A stretch of DNA of 64,000 nucleotides from Breznakia pachnodae (GTDB lineage: Bacteria; Bacillota_I; Bacilli_A; Erysipelotrichales; Erysipelotrichaceae): the NCBI RefSeq assembly GCF_030814225.1, contig NZ_JAUSUR010000002.1, positions 248,001 to 312,000 of the forward strand, written 5' to 3'. This document shows, piece after piece, positions 26,158-33,470 of the stretch. How positions within the stretch are numbered: the stretch's first letter is position 1; every line of letters begins with the position of its first letter. The notes under the pieces are model-generated. The model made no database searches, had not been told where the DNA came from, and saw nothing but the letters and a program-made list of their open reading frames with translations. A program made the translations under genes and the position numbers.

Positions 26158-27075
26158 TTATTCCCTCCCTGTAGCTACTGCTACAATTCCGCACAGAATT
26201 CCTCCGATTGGAAAGACAACCCATCCAGGGTGCCATAAATGTCCTAAGAATCCCAATAATAAGAAGATTCCTGTAGCACTTAACATGATAATTCCATATA
26301 AAGGACTATCTTGTTGAGCTTTTTTACTTGCTGTTTTTCCTTTAACAAATAATTCATACCCTTCAGCTTCAGTACCAGTTTTAATAAACATAAATACTCC
26401 AGCGCTGACGATTGCAAAGAACACCAAGATGGCAAATGCATCGCCCAAAATCCATTCAACCAATGTAAACAATCCTACTGCAACAATACAAAGCACAACT
26501 CCTACTCCAATTAAAATCCCTGATCGTGCTTTATAATCTGCATATCCTCTCCTCAATTCATCCATTTTCTGTGGACTAATTGATGGGTCTTCCTCAATAT
26601 ATTTATACGCATCACTTTTTGTACCAAAGTAAATAAAGATTAGTACTGCTGCTGCAACCATTCCAAAGAACACTACACCAGTTAGAATGTTTCCTAATTT
26701 ACCCCAGATAATTGTTCCAACAAACTGTGATACCCCAACAGCATTAATACAAATTAAAACTGCTACTGCTATCATAGTTCCACTGTAATTCTTCCAGCGG
26801 ATATATTCATCTACTTCCTCATCTCTAAGGTAGTTTACTTCTTCCCCATTTTTAGAAGCTTCTGGATCAATGTTCAATTCTTTTAGAATCTCACTCATAT
26901 CTCCAAATTCATTTATTACTTCTCTGCTGGCACTTGCTTCATTCATTCCACTATTTACCAACTCTTGAAACTTGTCTTCCATATGATCTTGAATATTCAA
27001 TTTCATTTCAACAACTTCTTTTGTTTTTGGCAAATCCCTAAACATTTGCTCTATATAAGCTCTAATTGTTTCCAT
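26158..27075 (-). CDS. HAAS/permease-prefix-domain membrane protein
   Basis: 305 residues. The N-terminal 65 residues form the alpha-helical HAAS domain (DUF1700-type: IQDHMEDKFQELVNSGMNE.ASREVINEFGDM), which is typically found next to PadR regulators. Six to seven hydrophobic segments follow from about residue 95. Its start overlaps the PadR gene by 14 bases. In known PadR/HAAS pairs the membrane protein is co-regulated with the transporter; a signalling role to PadR is inference. Confidence 0.85.
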   Translation of the reverse strand: METIRAYIEQMFRDLPKTKEVVEMKLNIQDHMEDKFQELVNSGMNEASASREVINEFGDMSEILKELNIDPEASKNGEEVNYLRDEEVDEYIRWKNYSGTMIAVAVLICINAVGVSQFVGTIIWGKLGNILTGVVFFGMVAAAVLIFIYFGTKSDAYKYIEEDPSISPQKMDELRRGYADYKARSGILIGVGVVLCIVAVGLFTLVEWILGDAFAILVFFAIVSAGVFMFIKTGTEAEGYELFVKGKTASKKAQQDSPLYGIIMLSATGIFLLLGFLGHLWHPGWVVFPIGGILCGIVAVATGRE

Positions 27076-27403
27076 CTTCTAGTCTCCTTATAAATTGATT
27101 GATTACATCCTTTGTAACTTCCCATTCTTCACACTTTTCTTTATAGTATCGAATACCTGCATTTGTTACTTTATAATAGGTTCTTCTTTTCCCATGAGTC
27201 TCATTTCCATAGTAAGAAGCAATATATCCTTTTTTCTCCAACCTAGTAAAAGCCGAGTACAATGTAGTTTCTTTAATACTATATTTTTGCTTCGAGCGAT
27301 CCTCAATCTCTTTTGATACTTCATACCCATAACTATCTCTCTCAAGTAATATGAATAAAATCATCAGATCATTGTATCCTCTAATTACGTCACTACTTAT
27401 CAT
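27062..27403 (-). CDS. PadR-family transcriptional regulator
   Basis: 113-residue repressor of the short PadR class. The winged helix is clear: ILFILLERDSYGYEVSKEIEDRS, then TLYSAFTRLEKKGYIASYYG and RRTYYKVTNAGIRYY. GAGAGGGCATT lies before the start. It is the first gene of the ABC-2 operon and its promoter carries two matching palindromes, so autoregulation and control of the exporter are likely. Effectors are often drugs or peptides in this class. Confidence 0.93.
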   Translation of the reverse strand: MISSDVIRGYNDLMILFILLERDSYGYEVSKEIEDRSKQKYSIKETTLYSAFTRLEKKGYIASYYGNETHGKRRTYYKVTNAGIRYYKEKCEEWEVTKDVINQFIRRLEDGNN

Positions 27404-27434
27404 AATGCCCTCTCTTCTACCTGATTTGTTTTTT

Positions 27435-27501
27435 TACTACGGCTGTCGTAGTACGTCAGGTGCAGTAATAATATATCACAATTACTACGACAGGTAAAGT
27501 A
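27435..27501 (-). promoter_or_regulatory. PadR operon promoter with two operator copies
   Basis: On the minus strand TTTACC (27493-27498), 17 bp, TATATT (27470-27475). The plus-strand sequence TACTACGGCTGTCGTAGTA (27435-27453) has perfect 7-bp arms. A related copy, TACTACGACAGGTAAAGTA (27483-27501), overlaps the -35. On opposite strands the two share TACTACGACAG. They are the likely PadR operators, one at the -35 and one past the start of transcription. Confidence 0.75.
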
Positions 27502-27505
27502 GTTT

Positions 27506-28063
27506 TTACTTATTTTTTTCTTTTTTTATTATTTCTATCATTTCTGCAGCCCAATCAACACACATTTTAAAGTAGTATTCTCCATATCTTGCCGTCATTT
27601 TCCAATACACCGCAAGCTTTCTTTCCTCTTCATTTTCAATATGTGCTTCCACATTCTCATTGGTTTGAGCCATACTATCCAATCGACTTTGACATGCTTC
27701 ACGATAACGTTCAAACATTGCGATATTATCATCCACATCATTTCCACCAGAGAAGAATACTTTAATAAGAAATGCATTTCGTATTCTCATTTCCCTATCA
27801 ACAAAATCTTTACTTAACCATTTATGTAGTTCTTCTAATCCAAGAGGTGTAATTGAATATACCTTACGATTCGGTTTATCATCCTGGTAAACAATCTTTG
27901 ATGTCAACCACTCATCTTTTTCCATCGTATTTAATTCTTTATAAATCTGACTTGTTTGTGTATTCCAGAAATAATTCAATGAATATTCAAATGTTTTATT
28001 CAAATCATACCCTGTTTGATCCCCATAACTAAGCAATCCTAACAATCCATATTTAGCTGACAT
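27506..28063 (-). CDS. PadR/Vir-family regulator, long form
   Basis: 185-residue PadR-like regulator with the extra C-terminal dimerisation domain (Vir_act_alpha_C type). Start at 28063 after AAAGGAGG. N-terminal wHTH: KYGLLGLLSYGDQTGYDLNKTFE, QIYKELNTMEKDEWL, RKVYSITPLGLEELHKWL. The C-terminal 90 residues are helical. It is transcribed alone from a good promoter and no obvious target gene is adjacent except the downstream PadR/ABC operon, 103 bases beyond its stop. Target unknown. Confidence 0.9.
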   Translation of the reverse strand: MSAKYGLLGLLSYGDQTGYDLNKTFEYSLNYFWNTQTSQIYKELNTMEKDEWLTSKIVYQDDKPNRKVYSITPLGLEELHKWLSKDFVDREMRIRNAFLIKVFFSGGNDVDDNIAMFERYREACQSRLDSMAQTNENVEAHIENEEERKLAVYWKMTARYGEYYFKMCVDWAAEMIEIIKKEKNK

Positions 28064-28103
28064 AATAGCCTCCTTTATTCTACTTGTTTCATATTCCACT
28101 TTT

Positions 28104-28132
28104 AGAATATTATAAAATTATATTATTGTCAA
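28104..28132 (-). promoter_or_regulatory. Promoter of the long PadR gene
   Basis: On the minus strand TTGACA (28127-28132), 17 bp, TATTCT (28104-28109), 41 bases before the start codon. Confidence 0.8.
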
Positions 28133-28221
28133 CTTATTTTTCTATAATTAGAGAATATAATAATTCTTTTTTGATTACTATAGTATTTAAGTAAGTGGTA
28201 ATTTTACGCACTTAAGCGGTC

Positions 28222-28254
28222 AAAAAAAGCAGAGAAATTATTTTATTTCCCTGC
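28222..28254 (-). terminator. Terminator after the GNAT gene
   Basis: On the minus strand GCAGGGAAAT/ATTTCTCTGC (10 bp, one G-T) is followed by seven T. The stem overlaps the last codons. Confidence 0.88.
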
Positions 28255-28713
28255 TAGTCTTTTAATATCTTCGATTGTTAAACGAAATCCAACCCACTCT
28301 TCTTGAGCTTTTGCACCAAGTGATTCGTAGAATTCAATACTTGGTTTATTCCATTTTAGACATGACCAGTCAATTCTCTGACAGTCTTCATCAACCGCAA
28401 TCATGGCAACCTCTTTAAAGAATTGTTTTCCATAACCACTTCCTCGATATTCTTTTTTTACATATAGATCTTCAATATAAATCCCCGCTTTTCCTAAGAA
28501 GGTTGAGAAATTATAGAAGTATAGACAATATCCAACTACTTTACCATTTACTTCTCCTAATAAAACTTTTGCTTTTTCTTTATCAAATAACCATTCTTCA
28601 AGAATCTCTACTGTCGCTGTTACTTCGTGTTCTAATTTTTCATACACTGCTAATTCAATTATTAAATCTAAAATTGTTTGTGTATCTTTTCTTGTCGCTA
28701 ATCTTACTTTCAT
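28243..28713 (-). CDS. GNAT acetyltransferase, diamine/SSAT-like
   Basis: 156-residue N-acetyltransferase. The start at 28713 is supported by AAAGGTGATAAAA; the longer in-frame extension upstream overlaps the lipoprotein gene and has no site. The sequence YEKLEHEVTAT, then YFYNFSTFLGKAGIYIEDLYV, YRGSGYGK and WNKPSIEFYESLGA matches the spermidine/thialysine acetyltransferase (SSAT2-like) branch. A polyamine or amino-acid amine is therefore the probable substrate, but this group has diverse activities. Confidence 0.88.
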   Translation of the reverse strand: MKVRLATRKDTQTILDLIIELAVYEKLEHEVTATVEILEEWLFDKEKAKVLLGEVNGKVVGYCLYFYNFSTFLGKAGIYIEDLYVKKEYRGSGYGKQFFKEVAMIAVDEDCQRIDWSCLKWNKPSIEFYESLGAKAQEEWVGFRLTIEDIKRLAGK

Positions 28714-28801
28714 TTTTATCACCTTTCCTATTGTATCATGAATATATTTATTAAGTTTATCATTTTTTGATAAACTCTGGGAATTACATTTTATATAATT
28801 A

Positions 28802-29605
28802 TTATTCCATATCAGCAATCCATATATCAAAAAAAACTATATCCTGGATAAATCCAGTTTTTTGCACACTAAGCCAATATGTAGTTGCTGTATGCGATCC
28901 ATATGATGCCATTATAATCTCATAGCAATGAGCAGTATAACTATTATCTGCATTCTCACTAATATCAATTCGATAGGCAACTTCTTGTTCGGGACCTAAA
29001 GCCGTTCTTTCTGACATATAGAAATATTCACCGTCTTCATTTTGATGTAACTTCAAATCAAAGTTTACTGTAAACCGTCCAGGATCCCAAATATTTTCTT
29101 TTACATAAGTCAGTGCAGATAATGAATCTTCAAATACAGTTGGTGTTTCTAAAGATGAAATAGATTTTAAACCTCTCGTTTCATCCCAACTAAATGCTTT
29201 TCCTGTTATTTGATCTACTCCTAAGTATTTTTCCTTACCTTCAATTTCAACCTTATAAGCTAATAACAATGTTCCTTGTGAGTATCCCCAATTATCCCGT
29301 ATCTTCATTTCCCATAAACTAACATCTTCTTTTTTGACAGCATCATGATAAATAACTACATTTTCTAAATGTTCTTTAAACTGATTGTACTGAGGATATC
29401 TGTCTCTGTCATTAAGATATTCAGTTTTATTATATTTATCCTCACTATAACTCTCATATTCATTAATATCTATCTTTACCAAATATTGATCTTTTTCAAA
29501 TTCAGCTTGTTTTTGATTAGCTTTATTATCTGCATTATTTGTACTGCACGCTATTAGAAGCAGTATCAAAGTACCATATATCAACTTTTTAATTGTTCCC
29601 CTCAT
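28802..29605 (-). CDS. Lipoprotein of unknown function
   Basis: 267 residues. Signal peptide with lipobox LLIAC (Cys20) followed by a short Asn/Lys linker. The mature part is a beta-rich domain of about 230 residues with many aromatic residues (WEMKIRDNWGYSQGTLLLAY, FSWDETRGLKS, YFYMSERTALGPEQEVAYRI). I recognise no family. AGGGGAATTA marks the start. It is anchored to the outer face of the membrane. Neighbours give no functional clue. Confidence 0.8.
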   Translation of the reverse strand: MRGTIKKLIYGTLILLLIACSTNNADNKANQKQAEFEKDQYLVKIDINEYESYSEDKYNKTEYLNDRDRYPQYNQFKEHLENVVIYHDAVKKEDVSLWEMKIRDNWGYSQGTLLLAYKVEIEGKEKYLGVDQITGKAFSWDETRGLKSISSLETPTVFEDSLSALTYVKENIWDPGRFTVNFDLKLHQNEDGEYFYMSERTALGPEQEVAYRIDISENADNSYTAHCYEIIMASYGSHTATTYWLSVQKTGFIQDIVFFDIWIADME

Positions 29606-29671
29606 TAATTCCCCTTTTAAACCTCTATTTACCAGTTCATAATATCAAACTAATTATATCATGATTAACTA

Positions 29672-30424
29672 CTACATATACTTATCAAGTATTTCATCGA
29701 TACTAGTTATTACACCAATAGCTTTATCTTTAATTTCTTGTGTTGCCCACTCCATTGTGTATCCAATATTGTTTTCAATCATTATTAGATCGTTCAATCC
29801 ATCACCTACAGCAATAATTGATTCTAAGTCTTTATATTTTTTTACTATTTTTTGTACTGCTGAATCTTTTGTTACACCAAGAGGAGTAAAGTCTATTGTT
29901 TCTATATTTGGATTGATTGATGCAATTCCATCATATTTATCTCTCAATATAGTTTCTTTTTTCTTCATTATTTCTGCTGTATCATATCTTGTGTCAATAG
30001 CATATACATGTAAATCATTTAAATCTTTTCTCTTTAAGATTTTTGTATAATAGTTAATTGTCTCTTTCCCTTCCTGATATCCTTCTAATAAATATCGTTC
30101 CTTTTCCTCCGATATCACGAAATAATGACTATTTTGAATTGTAGAATCATTAATAATCATATTTACTATATCCATTGATAAAGTTGATTCATTTATAACT
30201 TTGTAGTTAGCATCGTACGTAACACTTCCGTTATTGCAAATTATATAGTCAACAGGTAATTGATCTTTCTCAATAATTCCAGTTGTAATATTTAAACTTC
30301 TTCCTGTTGCAAGTACAAATAAGTTCCCTGCTTCTACCCATTGTCTCAATTTATCTATTGTTTTTTTACTTACTTCACCATCGATACTGATAGTACCATC
30401 ATAATCACTTACTAATAATTTCAT
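29672..30424 (-). CDS. HAD-family hydrolase, Cof-type
   Basis: 250-residue phosphatase. Motif I DYDGT at residues 7-11 (Asp7 nucleophile, Asp9), motif II ATGR near 40, and motif IV VGDGLNDLIMI near 205. A cap domain lies between. AGAAGGAAGATATAT precedes the ATG. It begins 33 bases after the AbiEi-like gene and may be transcribed with it. It is not closely related to the HAD protein at 75-902. Confidence 0.9.
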   Translation of the reverse strand: MKLLVSDYDGTISIDGEVSKKTIDKLRQWVEAGNLFVLATGRSLNITTGIIEKDQLPVDYIICNNGSVTYDANYKVINESTLSMDIVNMIINDSTIQNSHYFVISEEKERYLLEGYQEGKETINYYTKILKRKDLNDLHVYAIDTRYDTAEIMKKKETILRDKYDGIASINPNIETIDFTPLGVTKDSAVQKIVKKYKDLESIIAVGDGLNDLIMIENNIGYTMEWATQEIKDKAIGVITSIDEILDKYM

Positions 30425-30456
30425 ATATATCTTCCTTCTCTTTTCATAACAATTGT

Positions 30457-31050
30457 TTAATCTAACACTTCTAAATATGAACGAACTTTGCTTTCTACTT
30501 TAAACATCTTTGCATACATTTGTAATTTAATGTAATTAATTTTGTGTTCTTGGGCATACATTTTAAAGGCTGTTGTAATGATTTGAATATCAATTCTATA
30601 AATCGGTCTAAGACATTCAACCAATGTACGCTCTATCTCATAAATGTTAATAATTTGATTGCCATGTCTTTTGATATTGATAATTCCTTCTTCATAATTC
30701 TTTCTAAGGACCACTGGTTTAATTCCATTTTCTTTTATTAATTTGGTGTTTGTTCCATATAGAAAACTCATAATTGGCTTAGATGGAACAGTTAGTGATA
30801 AACCATGTAACCAAAGTGCTGTATCTAATGAGTATATTCCTTTCGGATAGCGATACTGTAACATAAAATACTCATCAACATAAATCTTAGGCTTATGATA
30901 TATCCCTGAACACTCTTTTACTAGCATTCCATCTTTAAGCATTGTCTGAATTTCATAATATAATATATTGTGTCTTTTTACTTGCTCAAAGGTAATAATT
31001 CCTTTGTTTTTATTTATTAATTCTTCTAATGAATAATTAGTCTTTTTCAT
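30457..31050 (-). CDS. AbiEi-like antitoxin/regulator without AbiEii partner
   Basis: 197-residue protein of the AbiEi family. N-terminal winged-helix (EELINKNKGIITFEQVKRHNI...MLKDGMLVKECSGIYHKP), then the C-terminal antitoxin-type domain (SLDTALWLHGLSLTVPSKPIM, IYEIERTLVECLRP, and the usual end VRSYLEVL). Start at 31050 after AGAAGGTGATC. In type IV toxin-antitoxin pairs AbiEi represses the operon and opposes the nucleotidyltransferase toxin AbiEii. Here the next gene downstream is a HAD phosphatase, and no AbiEii gene is found in the window, so it is an orphan or has been recruited as a regulator. Confidence 0.85.
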   Translation of the reverse strand: MKKTNYSLEELINKNKGIITFEQVKRHNILYYEIQTMLKDGMLVKECSGIYHKPKIYVDEYFMLQYRYPKGIYSLDTALWLHGLSLTVPSKPIMSFLYGTNTKLIKENGIKPVVLRKNYEEGIINIKRHGNQIINIYEIERTLVECLRPIYRIDIQIITTAFKMYAQEHKINYIKLQMYAKMFKVESKVRSYLEVLD

Positions 31051-31103
31051 ATGATCACCTTCTAACATTTGTATATCAGTAAGATATTATCACATCTATC
31101 AAA

Positions 31104-31149
31104 CCAAAAACAATATGCTAACAAATAAATATTTTGTTAGCATATTGTT
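31104..31149. terminator. Terminator of the PTS/Dha kinase operon
   Basis: A perfect 17-bp stem (31109-31125 with 31133-31149) and a 7-base loop. T-runs flank it on both strands, so it can work for the minus-strand operon and as a barrier the other way. Confidence 0.92.
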
Positions 31150-31152
31150 TTT

Positions 31153-31764
31153 TTATTTTGCGATTGAATAAAATGCTTCCATTAACAGTTTTGCAACATA
31201 TGCTCCTGGATCTTCCAAAGCAATTGATGCTTCCCCTCTTGTAGCAGCTCTACCATGCACTGCTTTCATTGTTGTTGTATTATGAAAACCTGTATCTGCT
31301 GCTTCTGCAGCTCTTTTTGAAATATCAGGTAATGAAGATTCTATGTTTTCTTTGATTACTTCAATAGCTGGATGTAATCCATCTAAAAATGTTTTCTCTC
31401 CAACTTTCGCCTTACCTCTATTCATTACACCTTCTTCATAAGCATTAAAGAATTGAAGCCAGGTTTCATTAGTCATTTCATTTACACCACGTAAAGCTTT
31501 TGCTGCCTGCATAAGCCCTGATGCCATTAGGGTTCCCATTGTAGAAGGAACCGCATTCGCCATACTTTTTCCCGCAGTATATAGAACCTTTCCAATATCC
31601 GTTTCTTCTGTATCTTTCACAGCATTATATGCTGCAGCATAACCATCACTCATGGTAAGACCCAAATCACCATCACCAACAACACTATCTAATTCAATGA
31701 GATAATCTTTATTTTTGTTCATGATTTCATCAAGAGTTTTTAAATACTTTAGTATGTCTTTCAT
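31153..31764 (-). CDS. dhaL: DhaL-like kinase subunit, copy 2
   Basis: 203-residue ADP/ATP-binding subunit of a dihydroxyacetone-type kinase. The magnesium-binding motif is VVGDGDLGLTM near residue 30 (His of the usual GDGDHG replaced by Leu). PSTMGTLMASGL near 75 and GEKTFLDGLHPA near 122 are also family features, and GRAATRGEASI with DPGA lies near the end. AGGAGAAAATC precedes the start. It is the last gene of the operon and is encoded next to DhaK copy 2. The triose or tetrose substrate is not known. Confidence 0.9.
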   Translation of the reverse strand: MKDILKYLKTLDEIMNKNKDYLIELDSVVGDGDLGLTMSDGYAAAYNAVKDTEETDIGKVLYTAGKSMANAVPSTMGTLMASGLMQAAKALRGVNEMTNETWLQFFNAYEEGVMNRGKAKVGEKTFLDGLHPAIEVIKENIESSLPDISKRAAEAADTGFHNTTTMKAVHGRAATRGEASIALEDPGAYVAKLLMEAFYSIAK

Positions 31765-31773
31765 GATTTTCTC

Positions 31774-32781
31774 CTACTGTTTAAAGAATGGGGTATTCAC
31801 AGGGTGTTTGATTAATTCTTTTAATTCATCATCCAACTTTAATAATGAAATTGAGAATCCTGCCATTTCAAGTGCTGTAGCATATTCACCTACATAATAC
31901 TTAACCGCTGTAATACCTGCTGTTTCCAGTTTCTGATTGATTCTACGAACTACAATATATTGTTCATCTAGTGGTGTCGCTCCTAGACCATTTACTAAGA
32001 CTGCAACTTCATCATTCTTATTGTATGGTAAATCTTCAATGATTTGTGTAAGCATTTCATCAACTATCTGATCTGCTGGTTCAATCTTACCTCTACGAAT
32101 TCCACTTTCCCCATGGATTCCCATTCCAATTTCCATTTCATCTTCACCAATACTAAATCCCGCTTTACCGACACGAGGAACAATACATGGTGTAAGTGCT
32201 ACTCCCATTGTACGAACATTATCTGCTGCTTTTTGTGCGATACGCTTTACATTGTCTAAGTCTAACATCTGATCCGCTGCTGCTCCTGCACATTTGTACA
32301 CAAAGAAGATTCCTGCCACTCCACGTCTGGTACTCTTCTCACCTGGCTCACTAGGACCTGCTGAAGCAACATCATCAGCTCCCAATACTGTTTCTACTCG
32401 AATACCTTCTTCAAAATCTGCCATTTCACTAGCCATATCAAAGTTAAAGATATCTCCATTGTAGTTACCATAAATGTACAGTACTCCTGCACCACTATCA
32501 ATTTCTTTTGTGATTGCCAGCATCTGATCTGCACTAGGTGATTGAAATACATCTCCTACACTACAACCATCTAACATTCCATCACCAACATAACCAAGAA
32601 ACAATGGCAAGTGACCACTACCTCCACCAGTAGCAATACCAACCTTTCCCTCTTTTTTTGTCTTAGTGACATAACACTGTAAATCATTATTTACACAAGT
32701 AACCTGATCGCTGTGTGCAATATAAATTCCTTCCAACATCTCTTTCAGATAGTCTTCAGGTTTATTAATTATCTTTTTCAT
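31774..32781 (-). CDS. dhaK: DhaK-like kinase subunit, copy 2
   Basis: 335-residue substrate-binding subunit. Start at ATG 32781 after AGGTGGAG. Family motifs: GGGSGHLPLFLGYVG near residue 50, YGNYNGDIFNFDMA near 100, VDEM preceded by GIHGESG near 220 (region of the covalent substrate His), and GLGATPLDE near 260. Compared with copy 1 the substrate-pocket loops differ (HLPLF against HEPAF), so the two may take different ketoses. It lies between the aldolase gene and its DhaL. Confidence 0.92.
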   Translation of the reverse strand: MKKIINKPEDYLKEMLEGIYIAHSDQVTCVNNDLQCYVTKTKKEGKVGIATGGGSGHLPLFLGYVGDGMLDGCSVGDVFQSPSADQMLAITKEIDSGAGVLYIYGNYNGDIFNFDMASEMADFEEGIRVETVLGADDVASAGPSEPGEKSTRRGVAGIFFVYKCAGAAADQMLDLDNVKRIAQKAADNVRTMGVALTPCIVPRVGKAGFSIGEDEMEIGMGIHGESGIRRGKIEPADQIVDEMLTQIIEDLPYNKNDEVAVLVNGLGATPLDEQYIVVRRINQKLETAGITAVKYYVGEYATALEMAGFSISLLKLDDELKELIKHPVNTPFFKQ

Positions 32782-32790
32782 ATGCTCCAC

Positions 32791-33459
32791 CTACTTATTT
32801 GAAAACTTAATTTCTGCTGGGTATTCCCATTGTTGAAGTTCTTCTGCTGGGAAACTCTCTGGTTCTTTTCCACCATTAGCAGTTAATGTATTGTAGTAAA
32901 GTTGAGCAATCTCTTCAATGTATGCTGCCTTTAAAAATGCTTCATAGATATCTGTTCCATCCACAGCACAGGCTCCATGACCTTTCATTAAGAAACAATC
33001 TGCTTCTTGTACTACATCTATTACTGAATCTGCAAGTGCTGGTGTTCCTGGTCTTCCATAAGGAGCTACTGGTATTCTTCCCTTTTTTAATCCCATTGAA
33101 GCTACTTCATATACAACTGCAGGAATTGGTTTATCCAATACCGCAAATGATGTTGCATACATTGAATGTGTATGCGCTATTGCATATACGTCTTCTCTTG
33201 TTTCATAAATCTTCAAGTGCATTAATGTCTCACTTGTTGGTCGAAGTCCAGAAAGGTTTTCAATTACATTTGCATCTATATCTACAACTACCATATCTCT
33301 TGGTGTTAATAATTCTCTATCTACACTTGTAGGTGTAATTACAATATATCCAGTTTCCTTATCTCTAGCTGAGAAGTTTCCTGATTTATGTTTACATAAG
33401 CAATCTCTCTGTGCTCTTTTTGCAATCTCACATACATCTTTTTTTAATGTCTCTAACAT
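32791..33459 (-). CDS. Class II aldolase/epimerase (fuculose-phosphate aldolase-like)
   Basis: 222-residue zinc-dependent enzyme of the aldolase class II/adducin family, the same family as L-fuculose-1-phosphate aldolase and L-ribulose-5-phosphate epimerase. Visible: GNFSARD (phosphate-binding), SETLMHLKIY (catalytic Glu), AHTHS and KGHGACAVG-like KGHGACAVD (zinc His). It would split a sugar phosphate into dihydroxyacetone phosphate plus an aldehyde, or epimerise it. Its place between PTS and Dha kinase genes favours aldol cleavage of the PTS product. Confidence 0.9.
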   Translation of the reverse strand: MLETLKKDVCEIAKRAQRDCLCKHKSGNFSARDKETGYIVITPTSVDRELLTPRDMVVVDIDANVIENLSGLRPTSETLMHLKIYETREDVYAIAHTHSMYATSFAVLDKPIPAVVYEVASMGLKKGRIPVAPYGRPGTPALADSVIDVVQEADCFLMKGHGACAVDGTDIYEAFLKAAYIEEIAQLYYNTLTANGGKEPESFPAEELQQWEYPAEIKFSNK

Positions 33460-33470
33460 GATTTCTCCTT

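Noticed and set aside
28754-28776. Terminator between the lipoprotein and GNAT genes
   Set aside because: An 8-bp stem AGTTTATC/GATAAACT exists, but it is not followed by a T-run on either strand.
31153-32781. DhaL copy 2 as a pseudogene because the GDGDHG histidine is lost
   Set aside because: All aspartates, the phosphate loop and the C-terminal part are intact and the length is normal, so a specificity variant is more likely.
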